64,000 nt of DNA, taken from NCBI GenBank assembly GCA_964564635.1, contig CAZMAR010000002.1, positions 62,001 through 126,000 on the forward strand, in the 5' to 3' direction. The notes beneath the pieces were generated by a model, which saw only the letters and a program-made list of their open reading frames with translations, ran no database searches and had not been told where the DNA came from. This document shows, piece after piece, positions 44,345 to 52,871 of the stretch. The translations under genes were made by a program, and so were the position numbers. The stretch is from Tepidaquicella sp964564635 (GTDB lineage: Bacteria > Bacteroidota > Ignavibacteria > Tepidaquicellales > Tepidaquicellaceae). Each line of letters starts with the position of its first letter. Within the stretch, counting starts at the first letter, position 1.

Positions 44345-44417
44345 TGGACAGGGGCGGAATCGAACCGCCGACACATGGATTTTCAGTCCATTGCTCTACC
44401 AACTGAGCTACCTGTCC
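44345..44417 (-). tRNA. tRNA-Phe (anticodon GAA)
   Basis: On the minus strand the acceptor GGACAGG pairs with CCTGTCC. The D-arm contains AGCTCAGTTGGTAGAGC, anticodon stem ATGGA/TCCAT encloses CTGAAAA (anticodon GAA), and T-stem GGCGG/CCGCC encloses TTCGATT. The discriminator is A at 44345, and the 3' CCA is not encoded (CA follows). The gene stands alone between pit and the M64 peptidase gene. Confidence 0.98.
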
Positions 44418-44517
44418 AAATATCTTTGTTTTTCTAAAATAAAGAACTTAATAAATTAAATTAGTAAATTTATAAATATTTTTCAATTAACAAATTAAAA
44501 AATCATAATTCAGAAAT

Positions 44518-45807
44518 TTACTCGCAATAAAATTTTATCATTTCAACAATCGCATTAGAGCAAACTTTGCAGAAGTAATTATATTTTATTGATTTCATTG
44601 TGCAATCTAACATTGGTCTATAAACCCCTTTCGCAACATATCCCCCTCCTTCAAAAGCTCCGACTTTATTTTTATATTTTTCATCTGCGGGGGTTGGAAT
44701 GGGGGTATCTTCATCTACAAGGGGTGCCCATTTACTTCCGAAATCAACAAGAGTTGTTATATTGGGTTCATAGGGTTCTACCTTTAAATCATAGTAATCT
44801 TCTGTTGCCACCTCTGAAGTATAATATTCATCTGCAAGTGAAGCAAAGCCGTGGCCAAACTCATGTACTGTAACATAATCAACATAGGGGTTATCAATGG
44901 AGGTAAGTGAGTAATAATTATATATTCCACCACCTCCATATTTATCTGTATTTACGATAATAAAAATTTGGTCATAAGGAACATAGCCTGCAAGATCTCT
45001 GACTGTTTTTATATCAGTGGTCATAAGATAGCGGTCTACATTAAAAGTATAGAATGAAGAGTTTAAAATTGTATTTTTATAGATTCCTTTTCCGGGAATA
45101 TCAGTCCCTGATTCTTCTGAAATTGATTCAACAAGCCAGAAATTAAAGTTCTCTTTGTATTCTTTAAATGGTGAACAGTTTAAAAAATAACTTTTTATTT
45201 TATCCGCATCTTTTCTTAACTTCTCCATTTCGTTACTTGTATATCCATCCCCAAGAATTACAATATCAACTTTTTGAGCGGGGTCTCCATTTTCAAGAAT
45301 TTTCGTAACTTTAAAAATTGGCGGGGGAGCTGGTTGAATAAAATAATCTTCGGGGTCTATAATAGCTTCAAACATTTTTGTAAAATTAGGTTTTCTCATT
45401 CTTCCGGAAATTACAACCTTAATTTTATTTCTCGGAAATGGAATAATTACTGTTTCATAAAAACTTTTTGCAATTCGTTTTGCTTCTTCAGTTGCTTTCC
45501 ACTCCTGAAATAAGGTAGCATATCCCCGTGAATAAATAAGCTTGTTTGTATTAATATCATAGACTTCAACAATATTCTCTCCGTACCTGAATTTATCAAT
45601 TAAATTTGTTTTAGACCCTCCCCAATACGGTTCTTTTATCAGCTTCTCCAAATAGTAGTTCTCGCTTCTGTAATCACCAGCGTGTATCAAATCAATACGA
45701 AGTGTTTGAGAAATAAAATAATCATTAAAGTTTACATCTTGAGAATTACAAATCGCAGTTATAAAAAGTAAAATAAGAAAAAGAAGTATTATTTTTTTCT
45801 TGTTCAT
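44518..45807 (-). CDS. Secreted M64 (IgA-peptidase-type) metalloprotease
   Basis: This 429-residue exported protein has a signal peptide ending I-C-N-S-Q (residue ~23). An N-terminal beta domain (24-165) precedes the catalytic region beginning V-D-I-V-I-L-G-D-G-Y-T (180-190), the entry signature of peptidase family M64. The zinc motif H-E-F-G-H is at 315-319, followed by A-S-L-A-D-E-Y-Y, which supplies the downstream Asp/Glu ligand typical of this family. No T9SS tail is present. The biological substrate is unknown; the IgA name derives from a Clostridium ramosum member. Confidence 0.9.
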   Translation of the reverse strand: MNKKKIILLFLILLFITAICNSQDVNFNDYFISQTLRIDLIHAGDYRSENYYLEKLIKEPYWGGSKTNLIDKFRYGENIVEVYDINTNKLIYSRGYATLFQEWKATEEAKRIAKSFYETVIIPFPRNKIKVVISGRMRKPNFTKMFEAIIDPEDYFIQPAPPPIFKVTKILENGDPAQKVDIVILGDGYTSNEMEKLRKDADKIKSYFLNCSPFKEYKENFNFWLVESISEESGTDIPGKGIYKNTILNSSFYTFNVDRYLMTTDIKTVRDLAGYVPYDQIFIIVNTDKYGGGGIYNYYSLTSIDNPYVDYVTVHEFGHGFASLADEYYTSEVATEDYYDLKVEPYEPNITTLVDFGSKWAPLVDEDTPIPTPADEKYKNKVGAFEGGGYVAKGVYRPMLDCTMKSIKYNYFCKVCSNAIVEMIKFYCE

Positions 45808-45994
45808 AATTTAATAATTTAATTCTTTACAAAATAATTTATAATTTAATTTTAATAAAGTTAATATTTTTGATAATCATGCCTAAATCACGGAGTAAAT
45901 TTTAATTTATTACTTTCTTGAAATATAGCAAAAAATTTTTATTCTACTGTAAAAATTTAATTGTATTTTGTAACTCAACTTATTATCTTAAAGT

Positions 45995-46933
45995 ATGAGA
46001 GAGATAACCAGTATTAATGATTTCCAAACTGAATTAAGATTAATTAAAAGAGATAAATACTCCGGTTCACAAAAAGTATTGAATGATTTTCTAAGTTTAT
46101 TTAAAGATTTTTTGTATAATTCAAAAGATTTAGTTTCTCTATCAAATGAGGACTTGTTTAAAATTGTCAAGTTTAATTTCAGGGGTCTGCTGGAGTCTCA
46201 TAATCAGTTTGCTTTGCTTCGCCATTTCAATCTTGAAATAATGAATGCTTGCGATTCATATTTTTCAATGCTACAGGAATCCAAAAAACAAAATACAGAG
46301 TTTAAGTTTTCTTTGAAAGATTTTCTTTTGCAAAGAGTTGAAAACTATATCAGAACATGGGTTAGTGTTAACGATAGAATCGCCGTAAATACATTAAAAA
46401 ATATTGATTTTACAGACAAAACTGTATTGCTGCATAGTAACAGCAGTACGGTCAGACATTTATTTAATTATATCAGAAAACAATCCATTCCTGTAGAAAT
46501 TATACAAACAGAATCTCGGCCAAAATGTGAAGGAAGAGTACAGGCAGATTATATTTCTTCTCTTGGCTTTAAAGTAACATATATAATTGATGCTGCAGTA
46601 ATAAAATATTTATCAAAGGTTGATTTTGTTTTAATGGGTTGTGATAGTATTTATCCTGAATATTTTATTAACAAAGTAGGTACAGGGGCAATTGCTCTTG
46701 GTTGTAAAATGTTCAAAATACCTTTTTATGTAATAACCGATAGTAGAAAAATGTCTGCTACTGATTATATCAGGCCTGAAAATAAGAAGCCTATTTCTGA
46801 AGTCATTTCAGGTCCATCTGCTCACAAATTTAATATTGAAAACTATTATTTTGAAAGTATTCCCAATGAATTTATTACAAAATTAATTACCGAAGGTGTT
46901 GTATATGAACAGGGTTTTAAGTTAAAACCATAA
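45995..46933 (+). CDS. eIF-2B/R15P-isomerase/MtnA-family protein lacking the catalytic Cys
   Basis: This 312-residue protein has a helical N-terminal half (1-130) and a Rossmann-like C-terminal half typical of the eIF-2B alpha/beta/delta superfamily. Motifs include T-E-S-R-P-K-C-E-G-R (172-181), M-G-C-D-S-I (214-219, catalytic-type D217), N-K-V-G-T-G-A-I-A-L and P-F-Y-V-I-T-D-S. In ribose-1,5-bisphosphate and methylthioribose-1-phosphate isomerases the H-C-x-S/A position carries the catalytic Cys; here it reads L-H-S-N-S-S-T (S148). Isomerase activity is therefore doubtful, and a sugar-phosphate or nucleotide sensor is possible. It heads an operon with the AmmeMemoRadiSam genes (15-base gap). 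Confidence 0.78.
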   Translation: MREITSINDFQTELRLIKRDKYSGSQKVLNDFLSLFKDFLYNSKDLVSLSNEDLFKIVKFNFRGLLESHNQFALLRHFNLEIMNACDSYFSMLQESKKQNTEFKFSLKDFLLQRVENYIRTWVSVNDRIAVNTLKNIDFTDKTVLLHSNSSTVRHLFNYIRKQSIPVEIIQTESRPKCEGRVQADYISSLGFKVTYIIDAAVIKYLSKVDFVLMGCDSIYPEYFINKVGTGAIALGCKMFKIPFYVITDSRKMSATDYIRPENKKPISEVISGPSAHKFNIENYYFESIPNEFITKLITEGVVYEQGFKLKP

Positions 46934-46948
46934 TTCTATCAAAATAAA

Positions 46949-47836
46949 ATGCAGGAAGCAAGTTATTATAGTAAGTATGTAGAAGATAAAAAGGTTAAAT
47001 GTTTATTATGTCCGAAAGAGTGTGTTATTATAGAGGGTAAAACTGGAACTTGCGGAGTAAGAAAAAATATCAATGGTAAGCTTGTTTCTCTTGTCTATGG
47101 GAAGCCAATTGCAATTCACGTTGATCCAATAGAAAAGAAACCTTTATATCACTTTTATCCAGGTTCAAAAATTTTTTCTATTGGTACCTTCGGTTGTAAT
47201 TTAAGTTGTAAATTCTGTCAAAATTTTGATATAAGTCAATTTCATCCAGAGGAAGATTTAATTACATTAGAAAGTATAAAGTTTTTATCTCCAGAAGAAG
47301 TTATAGAACTATGTAAGCATTATGGTTTGCAATTTATTGCTTTTACCTATAATGAACCTACGGTATTTTATGAATATATGTACGATATTGCAAAATTATG
47401 TAAAAACCCAACGAATAATTATGAAATTAAAACAGTTGTTGTTTCGAACGGGCAAATCAATGAAGATCCGTTAAGAAACTTACTGCAATATATAGATGCG
47501 TTTAATATAGATTTAAAGGCTTTCAATCAAAATTTTTATAAAAAAATATGCAACGGAAACTTAGAGACAACTAAAAATACAATCAAGATAATTTCTGAAG
47601 CAAAAAAACATATTGAAGTTACTTTTCTATTAATTGAAAATTACAATGATAACAAAGAGGAATTTTTAGAAATGTGTAAGTTTTTAAAACAGGTTAATGA
47701 AAATTTAGTTCTTCATATTTCAAGGGCGTTTCCAAACTATAAACTTAATTTTAATCCTACTCCGCTTAAACTTATGAGAGAGTTTTATGATATTGCAAAA
47801 TCTCAGCTTAAGAATGTGTATTTAGGAAATGTTTAA
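46949..47836 (+). CDS. amrS: AmmeMemoRadiSam system radical SAM enzyme
   Basis: This 295-residue radical SAM protein has the cluster motif C-N-L-S-C-K-F-C (C83, C87, C90). An N-terminal cysteine group C-L-L-C-P-K-E-C (18, 21, 25) and C35 typify the PflA-like AmmeMemoRadiSam (AmrS) subfamily. Y-N-E-P-T-V-F-Y-E-Y and I-D-L-K-A-F match related activases. It is shorter than many AmrS proteins, as judged from memory. It is followed by the Memo and AMMECR1 family genes (15- and 30-base gaps), forming the complete three-gene system, whose chemistry is not established. Confidence 0.92.
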   Translation: MQEASYYSKYVEDKKVKCLLCPKECVIIEGKTGTCGVRKNINGKLVSLVYGKPIAIHVDPIEKKPLYHFYPGSKIFSIGTFGCNLSCKFCQNFDISQFHPEEDLITLESIKFLSPEEVIELCKHYGLQFIAFTYNEPTVFYEYMYDIAKLCKNPTNNYEIKTVVVSNGQINEDPLRNLLQYIDAFNIDLKAFNQNFYKKICNGNLETTKNTIKIISEAKKHIEVTFLLIENYNDNKEEFLEMCKFLKQVNENLVLHISRAFPNYKLNFNPTPLKLMREFYDIAKSQLKNVYLGNV

Positions 47837-47851
47837 AAAAAACTTTTTTAT

Positions 47852-48625
47852 ATGAAACAAAAAATCAGAAAAGCTTTTTGCGCAGGAACCTGGTATGAGA
47901 GCAATCCTTATGAATTAACAGAGGAAATAGGATTATACTTGGAAAATGTTAAGAATATAAACAAACAGGTTAAAGCTGTTATTGTTCCGCACGCAGGATA
48001 TATTTATTCTGGTCAGGTTGCTGCTCATTCCTTCAAGCAAATTCCTACTACAACCCAAAAAATTATAATAATGGGAACAATGCACCATTATTATATGAAG
48101 GGTGTGTGTGCTCTTGACTATGATTATTTAGAAACCCCTCTTGGAAATATTAAGGTTAGTAATGATGTAAAGGAATTAATTCAAAAGGGAATTGCGGAGT
48201 TTGTACCTGAGGCTGATTTTAATGAACATTCTATAGAAATAGAGTTACCCTTTCTAAAATTTTGTCTGAAGGATTTTGAAATTGTCCCCTTACTAATTGG
48301 TAATGTTGATTCTAAATGGCTTGCAAGTGAATTAATAAATTATATAAATAAAGATACAGTAATTGTTGTTTCAGTAGATTTAAGTCATTTCTATAGTTAT
48401 GAAGAAGCAAGAAAACTTGACCAGCTCACAATTGATACAATCCTTAAGCTGAATGATAAAAATATACCAGACCTTGAAATAGATTCTCCTTATGCTGTTA
48501 TGACATTAATAAACATTTGTAAAAGTTTAAAGTGGAAGCCAGAGCTTTTACAGTATAAAAATAGTGGTGATGTAACTGGTGATAAAAGTAGGGTGGTTGG
48601 TTATGCTTCAATTATTTTTTATTAA
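47852..48625 (+). CDS. amrB: AmmeMemoRadiSam system protein B (Memo family)
   Basis: This 257-residue Memo-family protein has the class III extradiol dioxygenase-like fold. Recognisable pieces are F-C-A-G-T-W-Y (residues ~9-15), V-P-H-A-G-Y-I-Y-S-G (46-55), M-G-T-M-H-H-Y-Y, E-H-S-I-E-I-E-L-P-F and V-V-S-V-D-L-S-H-F. The histidines correspond to the metal-site region of human MEMO1. It lies between amrS and the AMMECR1 gene. A role in a metal- or redox-linked modification by the radical SAM partner is inference from co-occurrence only. Confidence 0.93.
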   Translation: MKQKIRKAFCAGTWYESNPYELTEEIGLYLENVKNINKQVKAVIVPHAGYIYSGQVAAHSFKQIPTTTQKIIIMGTMHHYYMKGVCALDYDYLETPLGNIKVSNDVKELIQKGIAEFVPEADFNEHSIEIELPFLKFCLKDFEIVPLLIGNVDSKWLASELINYINKDTVIVVSVDLSHFYSYEEARKLDQLTIDTILKLNDKNIPDLEIDSPYAVMTLINICKSLKWKPELLQYKNSGDVTGDKSRVVGYASIIFY

Positions 48626-48655
48626 TAGTTTTTGTAAAAAATTTTCTATATACAA

Positions 48656-49246
48656 ATGTATTACACAAAAGAAGAAGAGCAATATATGAAGTCTGTAGCT
48701 CGTAATGCGGTTGAACAATTTGTTTTAACAGGTAGGGCATATGATGGCGATTACAATTTAAGTGAAGATGATTATATTATGTTTCCTGATAATGTTTCAG
48801 ATATTCCAAAAAAATTAAATGAGAGGCGAGCTTGCTTTGTAACAATAAGAAAGAATGGTGAATTAAGGGGATGCATCGGAACAATAATACCTCATAATAC
48901 ACTGTATAATTCAATCATTGAAAATGCAATTAGCGCTGCGGTTCGTGACCCGAGATTTCCACCTGTAACTAAAGATGAGTTAAAAGATTTATCTTATGAG
49001 GTAACCGTTTTATCAGAACCAAAAGAAATAAAATATAAAAATATTAAAGACCTTTTAACCCAAATTAAAAACAAAGGGGTAATTATTAAAAAATCATTTT
49101 ATACTGCTGTGTATTTACCACAGGTATGGGAGCACTTTAATACTCCTGAAGATTTTTTGTCTTCTTTGTGTAGAAAAGCGGGATTACCCTCTGATGAGTG
49201 GAAGATGATGAGTCTTCAGGTTCAAGTGTTTGAAGCTCTAAAATAA
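48656..49246 (+). CDS. amrA: AmmeMemoRadiSam system protein A (AMMECR1 family)
   Basis: This 196-residue AMMECR1-domain protein has the invariant L-R-G-C-I-G (residues 70-75) preceded by A-C-F-V-T-I-R-K-N-G. N-A-I-S-A-A-V-R-D-P-R-F-P-P and L-S-Y-E-V-T-V-L-S follow. The family includes human AMMECR1, and its molecular activity is unknown. It is the last gene of the four-gene plus-strand operon; uvrC converges with a 6-base gap. Confidence 0.93.
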   Translation: MYYTKEEEQYMKSVARNAVEQFVLTGRAYDGDYNLSEDDYIMFPDNVSDIPKKLNERRACFVTIRKNGELRGCIGTIIPHNTLYNSIIENAISAAVRDPRFPPVTKDELKDLSYEVTVLSEPKEIKYKNIKDLLTQIKNKGVIIKKSFYTAVYLPQVWEHFNTPEDFLSSLCRKAGLPSDEWKMMSLQVQVFEALK

Positions 49247-49252
49247 TTTATA

Positions 49253-51253
49253 CTATTTTAAATAGTGTTTTCTTAAAACATTTGTACGCGCTTTTCCAAT
49301 TATATTTTCAATTTCAATCGGGGATTCTACAAGCGATTTTTTTATTGCATCAATAGAATCAAAAGTTTCCAATAGTTTATTTGCTGTCGTTTTTCCAATT
49401 CCTTTTATTTCCGTAAGTTCCGTTTTTAATGTTCGTTTTGTTCTTAATTCCTTATGAAAAGTTATAGCAAATCTATGAGCTTCATCCCTAATTTTTTGTA
49501 TTAATTTTAATCCGCTTGATGATTTTGAAATGTTGTAGGGTTCATCTTTTCCCGGAAAGTAAATTTCTTCTAATCTTTTCGCAATTGAAATTATGTTTAA
49601 TTTTTTCTCCTCTGTATACAATCCTAAATCTTTAAGAACTTTCACTGCAGAATTTAATTGTCCTTTCCCTCCATCAATAATTATAAGATCGGGAAGTGTT
49701 TCTTTATGTTTTTCTTCCTGTGTTTTAGAGTATCTTCTATATATTACCTCTCGAATTGCTGCATAATCGTCAGGTATATTATATTCCATCTGTGGCTCTT
49801 CCTTTGACAATATCCAGTTTTTAGTATTTTGTATTTTATATTTTCTATACTCAGATTTTCTTGGCTTACCATCCTGAAATACTATCATAGAACCTACCAT
49901 ATCACTTCCCTGAATATGTGATATATCAAAACATTCAATTCGTCGAGGTATATTATTAAGGTTTAAATCTCTCCTTAATGCTTCAAGAGAAGGTGGTACA
50001 AAATATTTTTTCATCTTCATAAGTATCAATTCTTCTAATAATAGTTTTGCATTTGCTCTAACCATAGAAACAAGTTTTGCATCTTCGCCTCTGGAAGGGG
50101 TTATAATCTTAAACCTTCCCTCTAAATTTGCTGATTTATATTTTGACTCAAGCCATTTATATAAAACTGAAAGAAATTCTATTTCTGTTTGAACGTCAGA
50201 TTTAATAATATCTTCGCCGTTTTCATTGGATATATCGTCTAAAAGTTTTCTTTCTACAATTACTTTACGAACTATATCTCGGGGCAAAATTATTTTTCCA
50301 GGTATAAAATCTGTTTCAGAATAATATTTTACGATAAATTTTTCTAAAATCTCACTATTGGGAATATTCAAAACATTTGAAAAGTAATAATGTGATTTGC
50401 CAATTGCTTTTCCGTCTCTTATTTTTAATACCACTCCACACGCATCATCGTCAATTTTTTCAATAGCCAAAATGTCAATATCTTCTTGTGATTCGTAAAT
50501 AACTTTTTGTCTTTCGGTATAAATTTTCAACGCATTAATTTTATCTCTAATATCAGCTGCTTCTTCAAATTTCATTTCATTAGATTTCTTTTCCATTTGC
50601 CGCTCAAGATTATCAAGGACTGATTTAACTTTTCCATTTAGCAAATTTGATACCTGGTTAATCATTGAATTATACTCTTCTTTTGAAACCAATCCTTCAC
50701 AGGGTCCTCCACATTTTTTGATATGATACTCAAGGCATAATTTAAATTTATTATTTGCAATTGCCTCTTCTGTTAGGTTCAGATTACAGGTTCGAATCAT
50801 AAAAATATCTCTTAATATCTTTAGTGAGTATTTCATTGTCTTTACATCAGTATATGGGCCAAAGTATTTAGAGCCGTCAGTTTTCTTGTTTCTGGTTGGA
50901 AACACACGCGGAAATTGTTCATTTGTTATTACTATATAAGGAAAACTTTTATCGTCTTTGAGGTTTACATTATATTTTGGTTTTAACTTCTTAATAATAT
51001 TTTGTTCAAGCAATAGAGCCTCTATCTCGGAATCGGTGCTTATAATTTCGAAATCTGCAATTTTGGAAACCATTGCAGATAATTTATTCAGATTGTCTGT
51101 GCTTAAAATAGAGGGAGTAAAATATTGTTGAACTCTTTTTTTAAGATTTTTTGCTTTTCCTACATAAATTGCTTTACCCTCTGAATTTTTAAAAATATAT
51201 ATCCCTGGGCTATCAGTCAGATTTTTTAGTTTTTTTCTAAGCTTTGTATCCAT
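49253..51253 (-). CDS. uvrC: UvrC: excinuclease ABC subunit C
   Basis: This ~666-residue dual-incision nuclease acts in nucleotide excision repair. The GIY-YIG domain (P-G-I-Y-I-F near 18 and A-I-Y-V-G-K-A-K-N-L near 31) makes the 3' cut. A UvrB-binding UVR motif lies near residues 200-235. The RNase H-like domain begins I-E-C-F-D-I-S-H-I-Q-G and carries I-I-D-G-G-K-G-Q, making the 5' cut. The C-terminal (HhH)2 domain has I-K-G-I-G-K-T-T-A and I-E-N-I-I-G-K-A. I place the start at the ATG at 51253 rather than the TTG three codons upstream. Length is slightly over the usual ~610. Confidence 0.95.
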   Translation of the reverse strand: MDTKLRKKLKNLTDSPGIYIFKNSEGKAIYVGKAKNLKKRVQQYFTPSILSTDNLNKLSAMVSKIADFEIISTDSEIEALLLEQNIIKKLKPKYNVNLKDDKSFPYIVITNEQFPRVFPTRNKKTDGSKYFGPYTDVKTMKYSLKILRDIFMIRTCNLNLTEEAIANNKFKLCLEYHIKKCGGPCEGLVSKEEYNSMINQVSNLLNGKVKSVLDNLERQMEKKSNEMKFEEAADIRDKINALKIYTERQKVIYESQEDIDILAIEKIDDDACGVVLKIRDGKAIGKSHYYFSNVLNIPNSEILEKFIVKYYSETDFIPGKIILPRDIVRKVIVERKLLDDISNENGEDIIKSDVQTEIEFLSVLYKWLESKYKSANLEGRFKIITPSRGEDAKLVSMVRANAKLLLEELILMKMKKYFVPPSLEALRRDLNLNNIPRRIECFDISHIQGSDMVGSMIVFQDGKPRKSEYRKYKIQNTKNWILSKEEPQMEYNIPDDYAAIREVIYRRYSKTQEEKHKETLPDLIIIDGGKGQLNSAVKVLKDLGLYTEEKKLNIISIAKRLEEIYFPGKDEPYNISKSSSGLKLIQKIRDEAHRFAITFHKELRTKRTLKTELTEIKGIGKTTANKLLETFDSIDAIKKSLVESPIEIENIIGKARTNVLRKHYLK

Positions 51254-51327
51254 AACTCTCAATTATAAAGAGCGTAATTTTATCATATCTATAATAAAAC
51301 TAAAAAATTGTAATTTTAAATGTAAAG

Positions 51328-51723
51328 TTATTTTCTCTGAGATAATTCCATTAATACTCCACCTGTTGACTTTGGATGTAAAAACGCAATTAACATATTA
51401 TCGGCTCCTGTTTGAGGTTCTTCATTAATCAATCTTATTCCTTCTTTTTTTAGGTCTTCAAGTTTCGAGATGATATTATCTGTTTCAAAAGAACAGTGGT
51501 GTATTCCTTCGCCCTTTTTTTCTATAAATTTTGTAATTGGAGAGTCTTCATCAGTTCCTTCTAAAAGCTCAATTTCAACATTTTCAAGGTATAGTTTTTG
51601 TACTTTTACTTTTTGTTTTTCGACATATTCAACTTGGGTTGCCTTAATTTTAAAAATCTTTTCAAAAATAGGAACTGAATGCTCAAGTGACTTTACTGCT
51701 ATTCCAATATGGTTTAGTTTCAT
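51328..51723 (-). CDS. mce: Methylmalonyl-CoA epimerase
   Basis: This 131-residue glyoxalase-fold protein interconverts (R)- and (S)-methylmalonyl-CoA. Metal ligands appear conserved: H5 in L-N-H-I-G-I-A-V, H76 in G-I-H-H-C-S-F-E and E126 in L-M-E-L-S. L-H-P-K-S-T-G-G-V is a family signature. No methylmalonyl-CoA mutase is in the window. It lies 17 bases downstream of the mannose-1-phosphate guanylyltransferase gene on the same strand, with no obvious metabolic link. It would serve propionate metabolism. Confidence 0.9.
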   Translation of the reverse strand: MKLNHIGIAVKSLEHSVPIFEKIFKIKATQVEYVEKQKVKVQKLYLENVEIELLEGTDEDSPITKFIEKKGEGIHHCSFETDNIISKLEDLKKEGIRLINEEPQTGADNMLIAFLHPKSTGGVLMELSQRK

Positions 51724-51740
51724 TTGAAAAAATTTTGGTT

Positions 51741-52862
51741 TTATAGAAATTGGTCATATCCTTTTCGTCTAAGAAAATCAACTACTTCCCTAACGCTTTG
51801 CGATTCCCCTCGTTTACATACCAATAAGCCATTATCAGTATCAACAATAATCAAATCTTCACATCCCACTACTGCTGTTATTCTTTGTTCGTTCACCACA
51901 TAACAGTTTTTAGAGTTAATCATAACGGTCATTCCCTGCAAGACATTGTTATTAGAGTCTTTTTTACTTAAGTTATATATTTCATCCCATGAACCTACAT
52001 CACTCCAGTCAAAGTTTCCTTTTATGGTATATACACAATCTGATTTTTCCATTACGCCATAATCGATAGATATACTTTTTATTTGCGAAAATACTTCTTC
52101 AAGTATTTTGTTAAAGTTTTTAGAATATAAATTTTGTTTTATTATTTGCAATGAATTATATAGTTCGGGAAGATGTTTTTTTATTTCTTCCATCATTACA
52201 TCAACTTTGAAAATAAACATACCAGCATTCCATAAAAAGTCTCCGCTTTTTAAAAACGCTTTTGCTACTTCTAGGTTTGGCTTTTCGGCAAATGTTTTTA
52301 CTTTATATACTGGTATTTTAATTTCTTTACTTTCTATTTTATTCTCAATTTCATATTGTATATACCCATACCCTGTTTCTGGTTTTGTTGGAGTAATTCC
52401 TATGGTAACTATTCCTTTGTGTTCTTCAACAAAATTCAATCCAGATATAACAACTCTTTGGAATTCTTTTACATTTTTTGTCAACTGGTCAGCAGGAATT
52501 GCTAAAACTAATGCTTCAGGCATAAAGTGCTCAATAAATAAGCTGGATAGTCCAATACAGGGAGCAGTATTTTTACCTATTGGTTCAAGTATTATATTTT
52601 CCTCTGGAAGTTGTGGAAGTTGTTTTCTTACAATATTTTTGTAAGCAATATTAGTTACTATAAATATTTTTGATAATTCAAAAATATCTTCAAGCCTTTT
52701 AAATGTTTTTTGTATAAGTGTTTCTCCAGAATTATCAATATCTAAAAATTGTTTTGGGGTCTTAATTGTTCCTCTGGGCCAAAACCGAGTGCCCGAACCA
52801 CCTGCCATTATTATTGCATACTTGTTTTCTTTTTTAAAGTTGTTATTTTTTACAGGGTCCAT
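51741..52862 (-). CDS. manC: Mannose-1-phosphate guanylyltransferase
   Basis: This 373-residue nucleotidyltransferase makes GDP-mannose from mannose-1-phosphate and GTP. The N-terminal M-A-G-G-S-G-T-R-F-W-P-R-G (residues ~19-31), the downstream T-P-K-Q-F-L-D, P-I-G-K-N-T-A-P-C-I, F-A-E-K-P, W-N-A-G-M-F-I-F and F-D-W-S-D-V-G-S-W are diagnostic of the ManC/GMP family. It has only the transferase part, without the C-terminal phosphomannose isomerase domain of bifunctional forms (~470 residues). It feeds surface polysaccharide synthesis. The coiled-coil gene lies 9 bases upstream. Confidence 0.93.
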   Translation of the reverse strand: MDPVKNNNFKKENKYAIIMAGGSGTRFWPRGTIKTPKQFLDIDNSGETLIQKTFKRLEDIFELSKIFIVTNIAYKNIVRKQLPQLPEENIILEPIGKNTAPCIGLSSLFIEHFMPEALVLAIPADQLTKNVKEFQRVVISGLNFVEEHKGIVTIGITPTKPETGYGYIQYEIENKIESKEIKIPVYKVKTFAEKPNLEVAKAFLKSGDFLWNAGMFIFKVDVMMEEIKKHLPELYNSLQIIKQNLYSKNFNKILEEVFSQIKSISIDYGVMEKSDCVYTIKGNFDWSDVGSWDEIYNLSKKDSNNNVLQGMTVMINSKNCYVVNEQRITAVVGCEDLIIVDTDNGLLVCKRGESQSVREVVDFLRRKGYDQFL

Positions 52863-52871
52863 AATTTTTCT

